From assembly GCA_014843695.1 (NCBI GenBank), contig CM026404.1:87482221-87546220 (forward strand): 64,000 nucleotides of DNA, written 5' to 3'. The position numbers were made by a program, and so were the translations under genes. The notes under the pieces were generated by a model. It was not told the origin of the DNA, ran no database searches, and saw only the letters and a list, made by a program, of their open reading frames with translations. The first letter of the stretch is position 1. Every line of letters begins with the position of its first letter. Source of the DNA: Archivesica marissinica (lineage: Eukaryota > Mollusca > Bivalvia > Venerida > Vesicomyidae). Of the stretch, positions 1-10,744 are shown piece after piece.

Positions 1-380
1 ACTAAATAACTAAAGAGTATATATATACAGAAGAGTGTTCACTAAATATTGCTGTAGATTATTGCGTGCGGAAATAACTAAATAACTAAAGAGTATATAT
101 ATACAGAAGAGTGTTCACTAAATATTGCTGTAGATTATTGCGTGCGGAAATAACTAAATAACTACAGAGTATATATATACAGAAGAGTGTTCACTAAATA
201 TTGCTGTAGATTATTGCGTGCGGAAATAACTAAATAACTAAAGAGTATATATATACAGAAGAGTGTTCACTAAATATTGCTGTAGATTATTGCGTGCGGA
301 AATAACTAAATAACTAAAGAGTATATATATACAGAAGAGTGTTCACTAAATATTGCTGTAGATTATTGCGTGCGGAAATG
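1..380. repeat. Tandem repeat, 76-bp period, five copies
   Basis: Five nearly identical copies begin at 1, 77, 153, 229 and 305. Each opens with ACTAAATAACTAAAGAG and closes with TTATTGCGTGCGGAAATA. The third copy has one A-to-C change (ACTACAGAG) and the fifth decays at its end (GGAAATGATTAAATAAC). The array is cut by the left edge of the window, so its full length is unknown. The copies are so alike that the expansion must be recent. No coding signal is seen. Confidence 0.97.
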
Positions 381-2062
381 ATTAAATAACATATAATATA
401 TTCATTGATGTTGAAAAAACATGAAAACCTGTTTCGGTTAATACTTTGAACTTCTTTATTCAATTTGAATTTCTAGAGACACAGAATAATTCTAGTTGAT
501 TGGATTTAGATTAGCCAATTGTCTGTGAAATCGAATTCAATATAACGAAAATGACAATTTTATTGAAATCAAGCTGTAAAAGATGTTGAGCAGGGGAAAA
601 TGCCATTTTTCTTGCGTTCTTCATCTCCAGAGAAGACAAGGTTAATAAGTCAAAGTGCCACGAAGCCGATCATTATGATGTGTTTCGAAAATATGGAATT
701 AATGTATAGAGAAATGGCTTGGAAATGATCCTTTCTGTTGCATGTGTATTGAGTACTAGAACCATGCAATGGTAGGAACTTGGAATAGTATATATTGGAT
801 TACTAAAGTAAATAGGACAAATAAATATACACAATGTGTCCAAGGTGACGGGAAATTCTCCTGAAACATTCCGATGTTGATTGACCGAACAAGTTGCTTG
901 TTTATGGTGTCATGACGTACAATGTTGTGTTTGTACAGCCAAAATGAGACAAACACAACAAGAAAATGAATACAATGATCGTTGAATGTATATGTTTGTA
1001 GTAAACCAATATATAAATATTGCAATCCTGAGTGAGCAATGAATATTAACAAAGGCGTCATTAAATGTTGAAAGTGCGTGCGTCCTATGATTGGAATTGT
1101 GTGAACCACAATGGTTATAAACACAGCTCGGATATTCATAGAGCAGTGTCATAGTGTTGGAATCACTGTGTGACCGAGTATCATGGCGCATAACCAATGA
1201 AAACATGTTTGTTTCGGTCGCGAAAATGAGTGACACAACAATGGATGGCAAAAACTTTACCATGCACAGAAACATGCACAATCTTAATTCAAATATATTG
1301 AACATTTGGTATTGATCAGCAATAAAATACTCAGTTTCTTTAAAAAATATTTAGCAATTGTATTACTTGTTTAGCAGAGCAATAATTATTGTTCGCGGAG
1401 GACAAGAACACTCAATCTTTGACCAATCGTTCTTTTAGTTGAATTATGTCAATCAATTCAAGATAATGCTTGGCGGGGATATTACAAGAGCATGTAGACC
1501 ATTCATCCATGCAGTTGAATGACATCATTAAATGGCAGTACCGTAACCAGAAGAAAATGTTAACCGATGCAATCTGGGGGGGGGGGGTAGGGTAATATTT
1601 TTTGGGTATAGAAGCGATTTCCTGCATTTATCGGATTTAATTAGTTTAAATATATAATTATGTACTGACCTTTCAGCTCTCTATCAGTCAAACATTGTAT
1701 ACAGCAACGGGATATTAGTTTGCATTTTATTTATTTAAATTTTCATTTATATGTTTTGCTTTGGATATTTTTACCTCGGTGTGCCCCAGTATGGCTACGT
1801 GCCTGAATAGCCATTACTCTTCTAACTTCTGCACTTGACAGGGAAAATATTAAGCAATTTAAAGGTTTAGCCTTAAGGAGTTTATCAGTATCTTCATGTT
1901 AAGCTCAGTTGGTTCATGTCAACACCACATACAGTATGTCGCAAATTCTTCTTTTGTAATTAAAGTATATTGGAAAATACGGTACTTTATGTACACACGA
2001 AAATACGTATTATAGTGTGATCGTGAATATGGGCAAATGAGCATAATGCTTTCTATTTCTAG
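381..2062. other. AT-rich stretch without recognisable gene
   Basis: No protein family, tRNA or transposon is recognised. Reading frames here are short, overlap each other in different frames and show no domain. The only local feature is a 12-base run of G at 1576-1587. This could be diverged transposon or intergenic sequence. Confidence 0.5.
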
Positions 2063-2196
2063 GAAACCGGAGTACCCGGAGAAAACCCACCTGTCCGATT
2101 TGGCGACCATCGTACCATCTCACATACTTCCCGGTCCGAACCCGGGTTGCATTGGTGAGAAGCAAGTATGCTAACCACTGCGCTAATCGGACAGCC
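2063..2196 (-). mobile_element. SINE-A fragment, tRNA-derived
   Basis: Read on the minus strand it starts GGCTGTCCGATTAGCGCAGT and contains an A-box-like TTAGCGCAGTGG and a B-box-like GGGTTCGG, as in RNA polymerase III tRNA promoters. These are followed by the SINE-A body (GATGGTACGATGGTCGCC, then CGGACAGGTGGGTTTTCTCC). The 3' tail seen in the full copy at 49630-49877 is missing. It is one of several copies in the window. Family membership is clear from alignment to the other copies; the published name is not known to me. Confidence 0.85.
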
Positions 2197-2330
2197 AAAA
2201 ATATGACATTAATAGGAGAGTCATGTACCATCTGATCCGGCTCTATGCTGTTTGCTATTCGGGTAGTGGAGATAAACACGTGGCTGAATAGCAAACAACG
2301 TACAGTGCTAGACAGCCGCGGAACCGTTCT
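2197..2330. mobile_element. Diverged fragment resembling the CTCTTTCA TIR element
   Basis: The phrases CTGATCCGGCTCTATGCTG, TTTGCTATTCGG, TAGTGGAG and GAATAGCAAACAACGTA parallel the inner part of the element at 33839-34086. The terminal repeats are not recognisable, so this is a decayed internal fragment at best. Confidence 0.35.
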
Positions 2331-2731
2331 CGTGTGAGGCGTGCTTTACAGTCCGATCTACATTGTAGATACTGATAAATACCTAACTGTGATTGTGGAC
2401 AAAGCGAACTTGAATACGTCGATTACTACGCATGTTGACTCGCTACATGCTTCATTGTCCAACGAAGACAACTGTTTGCATATATGCTGGCTTACCATCA
2501 TATATGTGCTTTCACATTGCTATTTGAATACGAAACCCCGAATAGATAATTAGAATTAACTTCAAGCATGTGTATATATATTTTAAAAGAAACGCTATAA
2601 ACAGTTATTGTTATACACGAATATCCAATGCATTATAACTTGTCTATTTTACTATGATAACATGGGTCATGACGTGTGGCTACGCTACCCGAACATACAT
2701 AATAAAACAGTTATTATATACATCGACTACA

Positions 2732-3010
2732 GACGGATCTGTAGTCCAGTGGTAACACGCTGGACTGCTAATCCAGGGATCGCAGGTTCAATCCCCCGTC
2801 TGACCCTAACAATAGTAACAGTATTTCAGATGGAACGTTACACCGAGGTATCGTGTTGGTGCTTGACACCGTGCACGTAAAAGAACCAGAGGCACCTGGA
2901 ATGGGTCTCTCTCTGTATCATTGCACTATCCATCAAAAATCTAAATGACTAATATCTTCTGGAGGCGTCGCTCATATAAATGATAAATAAAGTTTACGTA
3001 AAGCACACAA
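2732..3010 (+). mobile_element. SINE-B, near full length, with target-site duplication
   Basis: A tRNA-like head (GACGGATCTGTAGTCCAGTG, with B box GGTTCAATCCC) is followed by the SINE-B body (CACCGAGGTATCGTG, then GAATGGGTCTCTC) and a tail ending in a CACACA-type repeat. Direct repeats ATATACATCG at 2716-2725 and 3011-3020 flank it. About six bases separate the left repeat from the head. The inner tail is damaged and the GTCGCT/AGCGAC stem is incomplete. SINE-B is the commonest SINE in the window. Confidence 0.9.
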
Positions 3011-3020
3011 ATATACATCG

Positions 3021-3175
3021 GCTGACCGATTAGCACAGTGGTTAGCATGCTCGCTTCTCACCAATGCAATCCGGGTTCGATCCTCTGACCGGGAAGTATG
3101 TGACAGGGTTTTCTCCGGGTACTGCGGTTTCCACCCACACATATGATCACATTTACTCGTTCATCCGCTTAAAAA
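3021..3175 (+). mobile_element. SINE-A, internally deleted
   Basis: It starts GCTGACCGATTAGCACAGTG and has B box GGGTTCGATCC, then GGGAAGTATGTGA. The segment holding the GATGGTACGATGGTCGCC motif is missing, and the copy resumes at GGGTTTTCTCCGGGTAC. The 3' tail is absent. It sits directly after the right TSD of the SINE-B copy at 2732-3010. Confidence 0.8.
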
Positions 3176-3339
3176 GTTTAAACATACCTGGTCTTTTTCT
3201 GGCTTTTTTTGTTCATCGAATCTCCGTCTAACCCTTAGTTTCGTTTAACTTATCAATCTTGGTTTCATTTGTTTGTTTTCTAGTTCAACCTGCACGCGCA
3301 GCTTGGGTCACACGGAGACTCATCAGCTGTTATTTTGAG

Positions 3340-3566
3340 CTATCCGATTAGCGCAGTGGTTAGCGCACTCGCTTCTCACCAATGCAACCCGGGTTCGATA
3401 CTCAGACCGGCAAATATGTGAGATGGTACGGTGGTCGCCAGATCGGACAGGTGGGTTTCTTCCCACACGAATGACCACATTTAGACTTTCATTCGCACCA
3501 ACGATAGTGATTAATATAAATTATTAAAACTTGCTTCGCAATCGTTGTAAAATAAATAAGTTTAAA
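3340..3566 (+). mobile_element. SINE-A, near full length, inside SINE-E
   Basis: The head is CTATCCGATTAGCGCAGTGG with B box GGGTTCGATACTC. The body includes GTCGCCAGATCGGACAGG and the 3' tail is ACTTGCTTCGCAATCGTTG then TAAAATAAATA. A perfect 13-bp target-site duplication, CTGTTATTTTGAG, is present at 3327-3339 and 3567-3579, which makes the insertion certain. The target was a SINE-E-type repeat that continues on the right. Confidence 0.95.
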
Positions 3567-3572
3567 CTGTTA

Positions 3573-3780
3573 TTTTGAGGAGGAAGAACCAGATGACCAC
3601 CCGAGCAGTAGTTCGAGCACGGACAGGTACTCGGGTAAAACCACCGACCTTCCGCGCACCAATAACTTCCCTACGTGAAGGAATTCAACATCCATATTGG
3701 GATTCGAATATATAGCAGTGCGGGGCAAGTCATTATAAATCAACGGCTTTAGCAACTCCTCAGCGGAAACATCACCACGT
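3573..3780 (-). mobile_element. SINE-E, diverged tRNA-derived repeat
   Basis: The plus strand reads GAGGAAGAACCAGATGACCA, CACCGACCTTCC and GGGATTCGAATATATAGCAG, then GGGGCAAGTCATTATAAATC. This is the layout I know from a mollusc tRNA-Leu/Ser-like repeat read in reverse: head at the right, B box as GATTCGAA, then a body with GGTCGGTGG. It is old and diverged. A SINE-A copy inserted at its left edge. The family is assigned from memory of the layout, not from a search. Confidence 0.6.
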
Positions 3781-4116
3781 CAAAGACATCGTTTTACACA
3801 AAACATACAATTTCGTATTTACCTGCTTCTATATGGATGCCCGAATCCACTGTTGATATAGCTTGCTGTTCAACCAATGTGTGTATGCTATATACGTGTA
3901 TTTCCTCCAATTACATGAGATCAATTGAAAACCATGGTATTTTTCCGTTCATCGCAAGTAGATCCAAGACACTTCAGCAACAGTATTATGGGGGCGTAAT
4001 AGCAGTATGCATATCTACGACTTACTTCACACATAAATGAGAAATTCATTAACAGTTTCAATTTGCTAATGTAACATAGGTAACCGAGGCAAACGTCATA
4101 TAAGTACTACTATATA

Positions 4117-4306
4117 CAGTCAAACCTGTCTATAACGGCCACCCTCGGGAAAGTCAATAAGTGGCCTTTGTTGGCAGGTGGCCTCTCAATAGAGGATTAA
4201 AATGCATTGAAAATGGCTCGACGGGAGAAAAAAATGGTGGTCTTTAGAGACAGGTTTTATCGGTCAGGTTTTTATTCGGAGGTGGCCTTTAGCACAGGTT
4301 TGACTG
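4117..4306. mobile_element. MITE, 190 bp, TA target site
   Basis: The termini are inverted copies: CAGTCAAACCTGT on the left, and the same reversed on the right (ACAGGTTTGACTG). Imperfect inner extension reaches GGCCACC on both sides. The dinucleotide TA flanks both ends (4115-4116 and 4307-4308), as for Tc1/mariner/pogo-type elements. There is no transposase frame, so it is non-autonomous. Confidence 0.92.
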
Positions 4307-4310
4307 TATA

Positions 4311-5140
4311 TGGATACCGTTCCGGTACTGCAATACTCTGGAACTCTTTTCCTAAAATAATTATAATCGATATAAATGTATGAAACAGAATACTTATAGC
4401 ATTGCTTTATCTTGTCATTTATTTATTCAAATGCATAGTATATTTGTAAGTGACTCTAGTAGTAATATAAAGCTCCATTCAGCTTACTAGCACGAACAGA
4501 CACACGCACACCACACCCAACCTCTTGCCCATGTCCGATATTACAAAGCCCTGACCCCCCCCCCCCACACACACACACATCACACACAAGCAATCCATGT
4601 CCACCCATTCCGTCCAAGTCAGAATTAACATTAATTTATTTCTAACTTAAACAGAACAAATAAACACAACCGCCCGTTTACAGTGCTAGGGAGTCAACCC
4701 AGTCCTACAACAGCTAACATTATGTACACAACCCGAACACAATCCCGTCCCAGTTTATGCCTACGTCATGGTGACACTATCCGAAAGTACCGGCATAGAC
4801 ACTCAATAAAACCATTCATGTGAATAGACGTGTCCTGGTACATAGTGTAGTGTCTAGCCCACTACTCATACGATACATATAGTGGTGGTGTTAAACCTTT
4901 ACTAGTATCATAGTTGTGCGTTCTTACAGTACCGGTGTAAATTAACACATGTTCTACTTGTCGTAAAAATAAAGCTATTAAATCCAATACACGAGCTGTG
5001 ATTGTGCTCATTACGTCCTGGAAGGTAACACATCGTCTGGGCGGTCACGTACGACAACAGGTAAGAAAGGTCATACAACATGCACTGGATTAGTATGTAC
5101 GCTAGGTGTAAAATAAATGCAGCAACATCTAGATTTCAAA
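4311..5140. other. No gene seen; poly-C and CA microsatellite
   Basis: A run of 12 C at 4555-4566 passes into (AC)n up to about 4580. Nothing else in this stretch is recognised. Confidence 0.5.
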
Positions 5141-5144
5141 AAGT

Positions 5145-5645
5145 GTAATACTATCTCGTCAAACGATATATCTCTATTCCCAATCGCAAACTCTTCTACA
5201 ATGCTTATATATTGCCTCACTTAAATTTGTGTAATTTGGGATAACTACAACTTTAAAAGATAAACTGGTTCGGTTCCAAAAGAGAGCAGCTAGAATAATT
5301 CTTGAACATGATTTTGACATTCCATTATTCTCGCAACTAAAATGGATAACATTTCCAGAACGAGTCATATATCAGAGGGCTATACCAATGTGTAAAACAT
5401 TACAGTGAGCTGCTTCGGAATACTTCAAATCGTCCTTCACATTTACTTCTGATATACACCCTAGAAAGCTCAGATCAACCTCGGATTATCAGTTAAACAC
5501 ACCAATACCAAACTGTGAAATATTTCGTAATACATTTCCAGGATCATCTATTTGGAATGCATTGCTTCACTCAGTTCAAAATGCTCCAAATGTCCAGCAG
5601 TTCAAAATGCTCTACTTAAGGTGGAACAATAGCAATACAAACTAA
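5145..5645 (+). pseudogene. LINE reverse transcriptase C-terminal remnant
   Basis: Translation in two frames gives the post-palm part of a non-LTR reverse transcriptase. First comes KLFYNAYILPHLNLCNLG, then, after a frameshift near 5240, KDKLVRFQKRAARIILEHDF, LKWITFPERVIYQRAIPMCK, a stop codon in place of a sense codon, and FRNTFPGSSIWNALL. This order (YIxPHL.YC, QKRAARII, WLPFPERV, SxLWN) is typical of the thumb/connection region of many invertebrate LINEs. At least one frameshift and one nonsense codon show it is dead. SINE-B inserted just downstream. Confidence 0.88.
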
Positions 5646-5650
5646 TCAAC

Positions 5651-5923
5651 ATACGGATCTGTATTCCCGTGGTTAACACTGGTAATTCAGGTTCGATCCC
5701 CCGTCTGACCCTAATAAAATTAACAGCCTTTCAGATGGGACGTTAAGCCGAGGTCTCGTGTCGGTGCTTTACACCGTGTACGCCTAGTAAAAGAACCAGA
5801 GACTCTGGAATGGGTCTCTGTCTGTATCATTGCACTATCCTCCAAAATCTAAAATTACTAATCTTCAGGAGGCGTCGCTCATATGGGCAACCGGTAGCGA
5901 CGATAAATAAACGCAAAACACAC
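5651..5923 (+). mobile_element. SINE-B with deleted tRNA arm and TSD
   Basis: The head is shortened (ACGGATCTGTATTCCCGTGG then CACTGGTAATTCAGGTTCG), losing part of the anticodon-arm region, but body and tail are complete. The tail has the GTCGCT...AGCGAC stem and CGATAAATAAACG. The 12-bp direct repeat ACAAACTAATCA at 5637-5648 and 5924-5935 proves insertion as a unit. Confidence 0.93.
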
Positions 5924-5935
5924 ACAAACTAATCA

Positions 5936-6884
5936 CATATTTCTACTATTATTACTTCAGATGATAGTGTACACACTCAGTCTGTATCACATGTGTGCAT
6001 AGACATTGCTATATTTACCAGATTGTGTGAATTGCTGTTTTAAGCTTAGTTCATACATAGTTTAAAGATACCCCTATAAGTCACATCTGCACATTGCTAG
6101 ATAGATGTATTGTCATTAATTGTCTCATTCCCCCTTTTCTACTCTACTAGCCAATTCCATATATAAATTCATAATTAAGTGTTGGCGTCGTGATACGGAG
6201 TAATTGGTGGAACAGCGGGCTATATGTTATATTCACATTTTTTCCTTCTAATTTAATATTGTTTTTCTCTTAATATATTAATGTATTTAACGAAATAACC
6301 TTTCCCCCAATTGTCTTTTTTTGGGAATCAAATATCCGTCCGTTAGTTTAATTAAACGTTTCTGTGACATTCTGGTGCGGGCCGTTTACAAATGTTGGCA
6401 AACCTTTTATTCATTTGCATGCAACACCATTTTATGTATTGTAGATATAGCTTTTGTATATACTATAGCGCACATGTACATGCCCACAATGCCTACTTTA
6501 ATTTAAAACATATAACCGATAGCATTACTGTTGCGCGGGCATTCAGTAAACCTCTTATGATAATGAAAATAATATCGGTCAGATACTTGCACAAAATAAA
6601 TAAATCTCTGAATATGTTTTGAGGACGTCCTCTGATAATTGTTTTGAATACCATTCGTTGTTACGAACAGTAGCGAATTGTCTCTTGTGAGCAATGTACA
6701 ATAGACGTGCGGACTTCTCTGATAAATTACAACAACACATGCAAACATCGAACTTAGAAAAACACGCTCGTCGTCTTTGGGGCATTACAATGTGTGTGTG
6801 GTAGAGTGGACTCCCAGAAGCAATTAACAAGTGTGAACAAATAATTGGTCCCAACAATAACAGTAGCTACATTTTGATAATGTC
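5936..6884. other. AT-rich stretch without recognisable gene
   Basis: Only short frames without domains are present. No repeat or RNA gene is recognised. Its position just upstream of a LINE 3' end suggests decayed LINE sequence, but I could not align it. Confidence 0.4.
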
Positions 6885-7015
6885 TTGCTTTCATTTATAT
6901 TGTTATGCAGGCAGTATGTGACAAATAGGCCCATCGGGCCGGGTGCATCTTAAAGTTGTGTAAATATTTTGTATTGAATGTTTATGTTCGCATATGTCAC
7001 AAATGAGATTTAAAC
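6885..7015 (+). mobile_element. LINE 3' untranslated remnant
   Basis: The phrases TGACAAATAGGCCCATCGG, GCCGGGTGCATC and, further on, CGCATATGTCACAAATGAG match in order the 3' end of the LINE at 41169-43426 (TGACATATAGGTCCACTGGG, GCCGGGTGC, ATGTCACTATAATAAAA). The ACTT tail is not preserved. This is an old copy. Confidence 0.65.
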
Positions 7016-7076
7016 AACTTCACGCGAATTATACAAAGTGAATAGTTACATTTAGACATTTCTGCCAGGTTTTGAA

Positions 7077-7359
7077 GACGGATCTGTAGTCCAGTGGTAA
7101 CACGCTAGATTGGTAATCCAGTTCTATCACCTGTTTGACCCTAATAAAATTAACAGTCTTTCAGATGGGACGTTAAACCGAGGTCTCGTCTCGGTGCTTT
7201 ACGCCGTGCACGTTAAAGAACCAGAGGAGACTCTAGAATGGGTCTCTGTCTGTATTATTGCACTATCCTCCAAAATCTAAAATGACCAATCTCTTCAGGC
7301 GGTGTCGCTCATATGGGCAACCGGTAGCGACGATAAATAAACATAAAACACACATACAT
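7077..7359 (+). mobile_element. SINE-B with TSD
   Basis: A full head, body and tail can be aligned to the copy at 48817-49103. The B box is damaged (GTTCTATCACC). The 8-bp direct repeat GTTTTGAA is at 7069-7076 and 7360-7367. The tail stem GTCGCT/AGCGAC is intact. Confidence 0.93.
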
Positions 7360-7394
7360 GTTTTGAATGACACATTATTTCTTATAGATATGTA

Positions 7395-8127
7395 TTGCTC
7401 TTTCGTGTTATCTATATTTTTCTGACACGCCTAAAGATGGTGATTTACTTGAATTTATTCGGAGAAAAGAAAACTGTACGGTATTTATCATTCCAAACGC
7501 GTAGAGGTGTTCGAACATATTATGCAGCTTTGGGGAGAGGAAACAGTCGAATAATCTCTGAATATCGCGTTAGTAATCTTGCCATTAAAAGGTCAGGGAT
7601 GTTCCCATCAAACCCCATACCCATTATTCGCAGGATGTTACAAGGGTGAATGTGGAATCCAATCCACAAGAAGCTGTTGAAAAAAGAGAGGTCACATACG
7701 AAACCACGAACATAGAAAGTTGACAGAAATGGTGCGAGAAGCAACAAGTCATTAATACACAACCATAATCTGCACTTCCCAATTGGAAAAGTCGCACATA
7801 CTTCAACTTCAACAGCCGGACAGAACTGTGCTTAGGTCTAGATATATCTAGGCACCGGACAAACTCTGTACTGAACTGAATTCGGATAAGACAGTTGATA
7901 CGGCTGAACATGAGAGCGACATAGCTATTGATATGAGACCGGACAATACATTCGGCTTAGTACTCGACGACATAGACGAGAGAAACATTAACTCAGACGA
8001 CAATACATATACTGAGGATAGCGAATCACTCTGGCATCTAATTATGACAACAACTTACTTCTGGGTAGTTTGACCACAGGCACAAGAGACAATTTGTTTT
8101 GTGCCCGATTTGTTGTTTTTGTTTTGA
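7395..8127 (+). other. Unidentified stretch with short open frames
   Basis: A plus-strand frame at 7395-7649 (84 codons) is basic and contains the phrase RYLSFQTRRGVRTYYAALGR. A second open stretch of about 70 codons near 7850-8060 is acidic (for example DIAIDMRPDNTFGLVLDDID). The two are not in one frame and neither matches a family I recognise. They could be a decayed transposon protein or chance frames. No start context, splice signal or homologue can be claimed. Confidence 0.3.
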
Positions 8128-8312
8128 TTTTAAGTTAATTTAACGTCGCCACCGGTTGACCATTTGAGCGACGGGCAGATTACCTACCAACACCTTTCCT
8201 GGGCATGCTCCAGCGATTAACCAGTATTTCATACACCAACCTACGAAAGAAACTGCCAACGTTTTCATATAAAGAGACATGGTCTGAGCAGGCACAAACC
8301 GTGACCATCAGT
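8128..8312 (-). mobile_element. SINE-C copy
   Basis: On the minus strand it reads TGATGGTCACGGTTTGTGCC, GTTGGCAGTTTC, AATACTGGTTAATCGCTGGA, then CTGCCCGTCGCTCAAATGG and a tail GGTGGCGACGTTAAATT. The same order occurs at 16312-16529. The tail stem matches that of SINE-B although the bodies differ. No TSD was found. Confidence 0.8.
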
Positions 8313-8412
8313 GATCAGCTGCTCTCCATTGCTGGGTGGATGTTTTGTTATTCAGGCTGATAATGACAATTGAAATCGAAAGTAATCCCGGAATATCAGC
8401 GAAGTATCTGGT

Positions 8413-8700
8413 GATATATTCTGTTCTCTGGTTTGTTCCCACAATGACTAAATATACGAGATTACGTTTACCCGCGCATAGACTGGCTATCGAAATGAGA
8501 GGGTAGCATAAACCTATCAAAAATTCTAGAAATGAAAGAAAATGCATATACTGTAACAAACTTGAAGATGAATTTCACTTTCTCTTAGAATGTACTTAGA
8601 ATTAAGATGCAATATGTAGTCATACTTTTGGAAAAGACCAAATATCTCACAATTCATATAAATGTTCATTTGAGAAAATTATTATTATTTGTCTTAAATA
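8413..8700 (+). pseudogene. LINE C-terminal zinc-knuckle remnant
   Basis: Translation gives MTKYTRLRLPAHRLAIEMRG, a stop, then NERKCIYCNKLEDEFHFLLE and a terminal Cys. The C-X2-C...H-X4-C pattern with EDE.HFLLEC is the usual end of many LINE second open reading frames, and resembles the end of the copy at 41169-43426. The stop after MRG shows decay. Confidence 0.8.
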
Positions 8701-9023
8701 AAAATATCAATATACACTCAACACAATTCCTAACCTGGTGTTACAGTATTTGGAGCAAACTAATAACCATATAAATCTATATTAGTATCATCTTATTTTT
8801 TACATTTTATTACAATTATACTTATGCAATCAGGAATAAAATGCATTAATTGGCAATATGAAACTATTTATATTGTCTGGTAATTAGTTGGCTTCAAATA
8901 TAAAACTCAATTTTGTTGAGTGTATATTGCTAACAACACCTATACCAAAACTTGATTTATTGGCAGGCAAGATTAGTATGCGTACTGAACCTGTTGATTT
9001 GTAAATTTAACATGTTCAACATA

Positions 9024-9215
9024 CAGTCTACATCCGCTATGTCAAAGTCGGTTATGTCGAATTATCCGGTTATCTCGAAGTCGGATCAAAGTCCCGTTTC
9101 AGACACTATCATTTACATATAAATGACTCCGTTTATATCGCATTTCGTTAAGTCAAACTTGGGCTATGTCGAAGTATTTTTTGACGGCGGAATTCGACAT
9201 AATGGATGTAGACTG
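9024..9215. mobile_element. MITE, 192 bp, TA target site
   Basis: The left end CAGTCTACATCCGCTATGTC is mirrored on the right by CGACATAATGGATGTAGACTG. TA is duplicated at 9022-9023 and 9216-9217. Internal phrases such as GTCAAAGTCGG and TATGTCGAA recur. There is no transposase frame. It is a pogo/mariner-like non-autonomous element of a different family from the one at 4117. Confidence 0.92.
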
Positions 9216-9481
9216 TAGTTTCTTATTTTTCTAGATATTTAAACATTATGACTGATGTATTGTCTGACATTTAGACACATCACCCTATATAATAGTGACT
9301 GTGATACACCCGCTGACTGTATTATTGCAATATGTTTCATATGAACACATGGGTATACTGCGTTATGTTTTAATAGAATATATCTATCTATGTAACAGTA
9401 TATATGATTCCATTTGAGTGATTAATCCAAATTCTAACACGACCCAGCTAATAACATTCATACTTGTAGAGTAAAACCTAC

Positions 9482-9959
9482 CTCGGGTTATTCTGCGATA
9501 TACCTACCTTGAACTATGCTGCGCGCGCACCGTGTTTTGGCTATTCTATTTATACAATGCGTGTAAAGTTTTATGAATGAAAGTCACGTGATGTGTGTAA
9601 ATACTACCGTGGGAATTCGCGGAAGTGAGCTATTTTTAGAATCAGATAATCTCTTGTCCGTCTTGTTTTTCTGTTAAGTAACGTTTCAGTTACTATTCTG
9701 TACAGTTGTATTTGACAAAATAAATAAAATTATTGATCAGTTACAACTTTTGTTCATTTATGCACTAGATTGATACTTTCCATACAAAATAACGTCATCA
9801 CCCCATGCGCGGGAGGACATTTCGAAAGCCAAATGCAGCGGAGTAGCACGGCGTTTGAAGAAAATACTCCTTTGATTCTCGTCTAAAATTATTAGAAGTA
9901 AATCGTGTTAGAATCGAAATAATAAGTATCAACCGTTGTATATAGTAGAATAACCCGAG
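9482..9959. mobile_element. Possible TIR element, about 478 bp
   Basis: CTCGGGTTATTCT at 9482-9494 is perfectly inverted at 9947-9959 (AGAATAACCCGAG), and both arms extend inward with a further ATATAC match. No clear target duplication is visible. It could be a non-autonomous DNA transposon or a chance inverted repeat. Confidence 0.35.
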
Positions 9960-10035
9960 TTTGAAGTTCTTATGCGTAGAAATATATCACGAAGGCCGAA
10001 GCTTCTTTTACCGTCGTTGTAAGATATTTACAGTT

Positions 10036-10260
10036 ATACTAGAGGACATAGAAAACGCACACTTCGGATAAGTATGTTTTTACATGAAAAACAATAACTC
10101 TATAAATACATAGTTTTAAACATTTTGGAATATCTTTAGTTGTTCAGTCTGTGTTTTGTTATAAAGATGTGATATATCTTTGATGGAATCCTTCGTATTT
10201 ATGTGTTCATGTAATAATAATCATATAGTGTATGTGTGCGTTTTCTATGTCCTCTAGTAT
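10036..10260. mobile_element. MITE, 225 bp, perfect 27-bp terminal inverted repeats
   Basis: The left arm 10036-10062 starts ATACTAGAGGACATAG and ends AACGCACAC. The right arm 10234-10260 is its exact reverse complement. The flanks fit a TA target duplication. The interior is AT-rich with no frame. Perfect arms suggest relatively recent mobility. Confidence 0.9.
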
Positions 10261-10611
10261 ATACTGAAATACCGCAACAACTGTGTTCAATTTAAGCATA
10301 TTGAACTGTACGTGATGAATCTCTCGTCTGTTTTCCGATCTACAGATTTATTGTGCATCACATTGTCTGCTCACAAATCATGGTAGGACATTGAAAATCT
10401 ACTGATACGTAAAGCTTTCCCTGTAACATTAATCAAACACGTATCTGTGTTCCAAGCCACTGTTCAATAGTCCTGTGACTTTACAAGATAACATGAGAGA
10501 AGTGTTTATAAATTCGCAATCTTCTTTCATGTTCACTAGTGAACACTTCAGTGGAGATTTGTTGTTAAAATGTTACCACACAAGTGGCTAAACTCATTTA
10601 CATCACCCTAG

Positions 10612-10703
10612 ACATGTTGTCTAAGGCGCTCTCAAACATCAACAGATCCACCTTCAACAAGTACAATGAGTGCATAGCCATGACCTTTACTTCAATACAA
10701 TAC
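10612..10703 (+). other. Candidate internal exon (weak)
   Basis: A 92-base block is bounded by an AG at 10610-10611 after a pyrimidine-leaning tract (ACTCATTTACATCACCCTAG) and by a good donor GTAAGT at 10704-10709. It is open in the frame MLSKALSNINRSTFNKYNEC and on to IQY. Neither neighbouring exon nor family is recognised. Chance is quite possible. Confidence 0.2.
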
Positions 10704-10744
10704 GTAAGTATGTCGTACTTATCTTTTTGTAGCAACGCCTAAGT

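Noticed and set aside
2608..2880. 90-codon plus-strand frame
   Set aside because: Its second half is SINE-B sequence read in one frame.
3021..3095. tRNA gene in the SINE-A head
   Set aside because: A and B boxes are present but the cloverleaf is incomplete and many copies share the same non-tRNA body.
5174..5368. 64-codon minus-strand frame
   Set aside because: It lies opposite a plus-strand LINE remnant whose translation matches known reverse-transcriptase motifs.
8308..8559. 83-codon minus-strand frame
   Set aside because: It is opposite the LINE Cys/His remnant and SINE-C, with no domain of its own.
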